Assembly (NCBI GenBank): GCA_035553375.1 | Contig: DATNCY010000015.1 | Span: 1 to 64,000, forward strand | Origin: JAJPHU01 sp035553375 | Lineage (GTDB): Bacteria > Planctomycetota > Planctomycetia > Gemmatales > Gemmataceae | Length of the DNA stretch: 64,000 nucleotides | Direction: 5' to 3' | Shown: positions 59,813-64,000 of the stretch, one piece after another | Layout: each line of letters opens with the position of its first letter | Numbering within the stretch: the first letter of the stretch is position 1 | Translations under genes and position numbers: made by a program | Notes under the pieces: model-generated | Databases searched by the model: none | Told to the model about the DNA's origin: nothing | What the model saw: only the letters and a program-made list of their open reading frames with translations

Positions 59813-62350
59813 ATGACTCACACACGCTGGCCTGTCCTGCTAGCCCTCGCGGCTCTCACCTATGCAGGCGGCTCCCTCCTCGCCGGCGATCTCTACTCCG
59901 GCAAGGAACCAGCCAAACTCGAGAGCGGGCTTCTGCCCAAAGCGTCGGAAATCAAAAACTTTACCGTGCATCCCACGAAAATCGCCCTGAAAGGCATTGA
60001 TGATGCCCAGCAAGTGATCCTCACCGCCGAACTGCTCAACGGACGTTCGCAGGATCTGACCGGCGAAGTCAAATACGAGGTCGCCGACAAAAAGATCGCC
60101 CGCGTCACCAGCACCGGCCGGGTTATCCCTCTCGCCAACGGAGCGACCGAGATTACGGCGTCCTACGGCGATAGGACGGTCAAGGTGGCGGTCGCGGCTG
60201 AGAGCTGCGATGTCAATTTACCGATCAATTTTCCCAATCAGATCGTGCCGATCTTCACCAAACTCGGCTGCAACTCCGGCGGTTGCCACGGCAAGGCGAG
60301 CGGCCAGAATGGGTTCAAAATCTCCCTGCTCGGCTTCGAGCCGGAGGTCGATTACAATGCGCTGGTCAAAGAGGCGCGCGGTCGGCGTGTATTCCCGGCC
60401 GCTCCCGACAGCAGCTTGCTTTTGCTCAAGTCGTCCGGCGGCATGGCCCACGGCGGCGGCAAGCGCATGGAAGTCGGTTCCGATGAATATCGCCTCATTC
60501 GTCGCTGGGTCGCGGCCGGCATGCCTTATGGCGAGAAGAGCGATCCCGTTGTCACGCGCATCTCGGTGTGGCCCGAACATCGCGTTATGACGCGGAACAA
60601 TCATCAGCAGTTCGCCGTCTACGCGCATTACAGCGATGATACGGTCGAGGACATCACCCGCCGCGCCCAATACGAAAGCAACGATCAGGAGATCGCCATC
60701 GTCGATGCGGCTGGCCTGGTCCACACTCTCGGCATGAGCGGCGAGGCAGCCGTCATGATCCGCTATCAAGAACACGTCAACGCCTTCCGGGCGACGGTGC
60801 CGTTGGGCGTCAAGATCCCGGAATATAACTTCCCGGTGCAGACGCTGGTCGATCAGCACACGCACAAGAAATGGCAGAACCTCGGTCTGGTACCGGCAGA
60901 ACTATGTACCGATGAGCAGTTCCTCCGTCGTGTGTCTCTCGATCTGACGGCGACGCTGCCGACGCCTGCCCAGGTACTCGCTTTCGTATCCGATACCGAC
61001 CCGAAGAAACGCGACAAACTGGTCGATCGACTGCTGGAGTCGGACGAATACAGCTACTACTTCGCCAACAAATGGGCGGACATCCTGCGTGTCAAGCGGC
61101 GTAACCAGCCCAACCGGGCCAGCGGCACGTTCGCCTTCCACGATTGGATTCGCAACAGCATCGCCCGCGACAAACCCTACAACGAGTTCGCCCGCGGCAT
61201 CCTCGGCGCCAGCGGCGATGAAGTGTCCAATCCGCCGACCGTTTGGTACAAGGAGCTACAGAATCCCGAGCAGTTCGTGGATGACACCGCCCAGGTGTTC
61301 CTCGGTCTGCGCTTGGCCTGCGCTCAGTGCCATCACCATCCCTATGAGAAGTGGAGCCAGGACGATTACTGGGGTATCGCCGCCTTCTTTGGCCGCGTCG
61401 CACGCCGAAATGTGCAGGTGCCCGGCGAGGTCAACAACCAACAGGGCGGCCGTCAGGTCATCTACACGCGCTCGCGCGGCAACGTGACCAACAAACGCAC
61501 CGGCCAGGCGGCGATCATGAAGCCGCTCGACGGCAAGCCGATGGAAGTTGGTCCCTACGACGATCCGCGCCAGAAGTTGGTGGACTGGATGGTTGCCCCG
61601 GGGAACCCGTTCTTCGCTCGCGCCGTGGCCAACCGCTACTGGGCGCACTTCTTCGGCCGCGGCATCATCGATCCGCTCGACGACATGCGCGTCACCAATC
61701 CGCCGAGCAATCCCGAACTGCTCGACGCCCTGGCGAAAGATCTGGTCGATTCCAAGTACAGTCTCAAGCAGCTGATTCGCACCATCTGCAAGAGTCGCAC
61801 CTACCAGTTGAGCGCGACGCCTAACGAGTTCAACAAGCACGACAAGCAGAACTATGCCCGCTATTATCCGCGGCGCATGAGTGCGGAAGTGCTGTTTGAC
61901 GCCGTCAATCTGGTGACCGACAGCCCGACGCCGTTCGGCGGTCTGCCGCAAGATCAGCACGCGCCCAAGAGGGCGATCATGCTGCCGGACGAATCGTTCG
62001 CGTCGTATTTCCTCGACGTGTTCGGCCGGCCGCAACGCATCAGCGCTTGTGAGTGCGAGCGGGTCAGCGAGGCCAACCTGGCGCAGGCGCTGCACCTGCT
62101 GAACTCCGACGAGATTCAGAACAAGCTGGCGCGGGCGGGCGGACGGGCCGACACGTTGGCCAAGGACAAGCGACCGGACGCCGAGAAGGTCGAGGAGTTG
62201 TTCCTGTGGGCCTTCGCACGCAAGCCCACCGAGGAACAGCGTAACACGGCGCTGGCGCAGATTGCCAAGCACGCCACGAACAAAAAGGGCGCTTACGAGG
62301 ACATCCTCTGGGCGCTGCTCAACACCAAGGAGTTCATCTTCAACCGTTGA
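59813..62350 (+). CDS. Secreted DUF1549/DUF1553 cytochrome-type protein with Ig-like domain
   Basis: ATG 59813 (MTHTRWPVLLALAALTYAGG) is used because GGGGGG stands upstream and a signal peptide follows (cut near LLAGD). An Ig-like BIG2 domain (about 45-120, TLTAELLNGRSQDLTGEVKY-like) is followed by a haem-type CNSGGCH, then DUF1549 (about 340-550) with CAQCHHHPYEKW and DUF1553 (about 600-840). At 845 residues it has the planctomycete layout; such proteins are secreted and abundant, of unknown activity. It lies just beyond the integrated element and is transcribed singly. Confidence 0.9.
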   Translation: MTHTRWPVLLALAALTYAGGSLLAGDLYSGKEPAKLESGLLPKASEIKNFTVHPTKIALKGIDDAQQVILTAELLNGRSQDLTGEVKYEVADKKIARVTSTGRVIPLANGATEITASYGDRTVKVAVAAESCDVNLPINFPNQIVPIFTKLGCNSGGCHGKASGQNGFKISLLGFEPEVDYNALVKEARGRRVFPAAPDSSLLLLKSSGGMAHGGGKRMEVGSDEYRLIRRWVAAGMPYGEKSDPVVTRISVWPEHRVMTRNNHQQFAVYAHYSDDTVEDITRRAQYESNDQEIAIVDAAGLVHTLGMSGEAAVMIRYQEHVNAFRATVPLGVKIPEYNFPVQTLVDQHTHKKWQNLGLVPAELCTDEQFLRRVSLDLTATLPTPAQVLAFVSDTDPKKRDKLVDRLLESDEYSYYFANKWADILRVKRRNQPNRASGTFAFHDWIRNSIARDKPYNEFARGILGASGDEVSNPPTVWYKELQNPEQFVDDTAQVFLGLRLACAQCHHHPYEKWSQDDYWGIAAFFGRVARRNVQVPGEVNNQQGGRQVIYTRSRGNVTNKRTGQAAIMKPLDGKPMEVGPYDDPRQKLVDWMVAPGNPFFARAVANRYWAHFFGRGIIDPLDDMRVTNPPSNPELLDALAKDLVDSKYSLKQLIRTICKSRTYQLSATPNEFNKHDKQNYARYYPRRMSAEVLFDAVNLVTDSPTPFGGLPQDQHAPKRAIMLPDESFASYFLDVFGRPQRISACECERVSEANLAQALHLLNSDEIQNKLARAGGRADTLAKDKRPDAEKVEELFLWAFARKPTEEQRNTALAQIAKHATNKKGAYEDILWALLNTKEFIFNR

Positions 62351-62357
62351 TGTTCTC

Positions 62358-62406
62358 ACCAGCCCGCAGCGCCGGCAAGGTTCCCTTGCTGGCGCTGGGG
62401 GCTGGT
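62358..62406. repeat. REP-like hairpin after the DUF1549/1553 gene
   Basis: ACCAGCCCGCAGCGCCGGCA and TGCTGGCGCTGGGGGCTGGT are near-complementary. It lies 8 bases after the stop. Positions 62407-62623 show no gene. Confidence 0.8.
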
Positions 62407-62623
62407 AATTGTTCCGCTGGTAGACCGTAAGCGACTCACTTTTTCCCCCATCGTTACAGCTTCCCATTCGACGCGCACGGAGTGATCGAATCCACTTCCG
62501 GCGGGCGCATCCGCGCGCTTCGCGCGGCTAAACTAATGTTGCATCCTCGGCGAATCAGGCTGTCCGGGCGGATACGCCCGCGATCGAGCCCCGCCCCGGC
62601 TCCGGGCAACGTGTGGAACATAA

Positions 62624-62706
62624 CAATGCAGAATGCAGAATGCAGAATGCAGAATGGAAGACAAGGTGGTTTTCACTCTGCATTCTGCATTCTGCATTCT
62701 GTATTG
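62624..62706. repeat. Inverted array of the heptamer GCAGAAT (second copy)
   Basis: Left run 62624-62656 of GCAGAAT, 17-base loop, right run 62674-62706 of ATTCTGC with two mismatches. It matches the element at 22952-23061 except for the loop. Like that copy it runs in frame into the start of a gene. Confidence 0.88.
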
Positions 62707-64000
62707 AGTTCGTATTGGCTGACACCCTTCCTCTCTCTCTGGCTCTTCTTTCCGTTCTTCCCGTGTAAATACGATGCGCCGCTGGCGCCAATGTCCCACG
62801 CCATCGGCGAAAGCGCCGCCACGCCTGACACCAGTTCCCTCGTCGCGACGACGGACTCAGTGCCCCAGCGTTCGGAGTTATTGGAACGCCTGGGCGTGTC
62901 CGCCTGGCACGCGCACGGCTGGCGTGGACGCGGCCTCAAGGTAGCCGTACTTGATTCGGGATTCAGCGGCTATCAAACGCATCTAGGCAAGGCGCTCCCC
63001 CGAAACGTCAAAGTCCGCTCTTTCCGTTTCGACGGCAATTTCCAGGCGAAGAACAGCCAGCACGGTATCCTGTGCGCCGAAGTGATCCACGCCCTGGCTC
63101 CCGAGGCGGAGTTGCTGTTGGCCAACTGGGAGCCGGAGCGTCCCGATCAATTTCTCGCGGCCGTTCGCTGGGCGCGTCAGGAGGGGGCGCGGATCATCTC
63201 CTGCTCGATCATTATGCCGACCTGGAGCGATTGCGAAGGCCACGGTCGAGTTCACGAGGAACTGGCTCATCTGCTCGGCACGGGCGAGCCGGCTGGCGAC
63301 GCCCTGTTCGTCGCCAGCGCCGGCAACACCGCTCAGCGTCATTGGAGCGGCACGTTTCGAGATGGCGGCGATGGCTATCACGTCTGGAAGCGCGCCGGCA
63401 GCGCCGCGCAAACGGAGAATGCGATCAAGCCGTGGGGCAGCGAGCGTGTGTCCGTGGAGCTATGCTGTCCGGTCAGCGCCGGCTATGAAGTGATTGTGAC
63501 GGATGCGACGGCGGCGCGGACAATCGGCCGCACACGCTCGGCGGACGTGCGCGGCATCGGCAACGCGGTGGTGGCGTTCGCGCCGGAGTCCGGCCACGAT
63601 TACCGCGTGCGTGTCCGGCAGATTCGCAAGGCGCGGGGCGGCTTCCATCTCGTCGTTCTGGGCGGCGGCTTGCACCATGTCAGCAGTTCAGGGAGTATTC
63701 CCTTTCCCGGCGATGGTTCCGAAGTTCTTGCGGTGGGCGCGGTGGATCAGGCGGGACGTCGGCTAAGCTACAGTTCGTGCGGAACGAAGCATGACGGCAC
63801 GAAACCCGATTTTGTGGCGACGGTTCCATTTCCGAGTAGTTGGCGGAGCAAGCCCTTCTCCGGCACTTCCGCCGCCGCCCCGCAGGCCGCTGCCCTATCC
63901 GCCCTGGTGTGGTCGCGTCATCCCGACTGGAGCGCTCAGCGAATCCGCGACACACTCCAAAACGCCGCGCGTCCTTGCTCGTCGGGCAGCCCCGCCTGGG
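62626..64000 (+). CDS. Subtilase-family serine protease (S8), runs off window end
   Basis: The frame is open from ATG 62626 to the window end. Asp in LKVAVLDSGFSG, His in NSQHGILCAEVI and Ser in FSGTSAAAPQAAAL make the subtilisin triad. After the repeat-encoded leader (MQNAECRMQN, then FHSAFCILHS) there is a hydrophobic segment (WLTPFLSLWLFFPFF) that could be a signal peptide. Start TTG 62704 right after the repeat is the alternative. The catalytic domain is nearly complete; an insert between His and Ser holds about 200 residues. It is secreted or periplasmic. Confidence 0.85.
   Translation, partial: MQNAECRMQNGRQGGFHSAFCILHSVLSSYWLTPFLSLWLFFPFFPCKYDAPLAPMSHAIGESAATPDTSSLVATTDSVPQRSELLERLGVSAWHAHGWRGRGLKVAVLDSGFSGYQTHLGKALPRNVKVRSFRFDGNFQAKNSQHGILCAEVIHALAPEAELLLANWEPERPDQFLAAVRWARQEGARIISCSIIMPTWSDCEGHGRVHEELAHLLGTGEPAGDALFVASAGNTAQRHWSGTFRDGGDGYHVWKRAGSAAQTENAIKPWGSERVSVELCCPVSAGYEVIVTDATAARTIGRTRSADVRGIGNAVVAFAPESGHDYRVRVRQIRKARGGFHLVVLGGGLHHVSSSGSIPFPGDGSEVLAVGAVDQAGRRLSYSSCGTKHDGTKPDFVATVPFPSSWRSKPFSGTSAAAPQAAALSALVWSRHPDWSAQRIRDTLQNAARPCSSGSPAW

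Overview
The window looks like part of a high-GC chromosome from a planctomycete, most likely the Gemmata/Gemmataceae group. The reasons are a large secreted DUF1549/DUF1553 cytochrome-type protein, a BBP7-type outer-membrane barrel, type I signal peptidases carrying a zinc-ribbon insert, DUF4058 and DUF6580 proteins, and several families of intergenic hairpin repeats. This assignment rests on family recognition from the sequence alone; no database search was run.

Region 1 (1-17,855) is an accessory island that appears anchored at a tRNA-Cys gene (17,875-17,946), with a tyrosine integrase ending 19 bases from the tRNA 3' end. The left edge of the window cuts an IS3-family transposase gene, next to a nuclease gene that has lost its 5' end. 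Then follows a compact, same-strand, often overlapping gene set (668-7,543): a second PD-(D/E)XK-like protein, two or three small proteins, a JAMM-like protein, a WYL regulator, a PP2A-like phosphatase, a peptidylarginine/agmatine deiminase-family enzyme, a one-helix membrane protein and a beta-CASP metallo-beta-lactamase nuclease. This set is my best candidate for an undescribed conflict/defence system. Further on are a P-loop ATPase with a C-terminal HEPN-like domain, another PD-(D/E)XK-like protein, an ATP-dependent DNA ligase beside an HTH-only paralogue of the WYL regulator, an operator-rich divergent promoter, and a possible ADP-ribosyltransferase.

Region 2 (17,947-44,466) is ordinary chromosome. 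It holds a large membrane protein resembling M48 peptidases but without HExxH, a Gfo/Idh/MocA oxidoreductase, a DUF6580-YciI pair, a tyrosine-phosphatase/flippase/glycosyltransferase set, a BBP7 barrel, DUF3467 and DUF4058 proteins, a P-loop GTPase-like membrane protein, a DUF3365 haem protein, a ybgC-lipoprotein-tolQ-tolR-like run, two signal peptidase paralogues (one with its catalytic serine replaced by alanine), lepA, and a HEAT-repeat protein with a CxxCH motif. Several gene ends are formed by repeat elements.

Region 3 (44,467-59,554) is a complete ~15 kb integrative element bounded by a 38-bp direct repeat equal to the 5' half of a tRNA-Met gene. It carries a tyrosine integrase, three small HTH/excisionase-like proteins, a primase-polymerase/DUF3987 protein, a tape-measure-like protein, a terminase-small-like HTH protein, an XRE regulator over two perfect operators, and a set of small zinc-ribbon proteins. 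No capsid, portal or large terminase is visible.

Region 4 (59,590-64,000) returns to chromosome, with the DUF1549/DUF1553 protein and a subtilase that runs off the window end.
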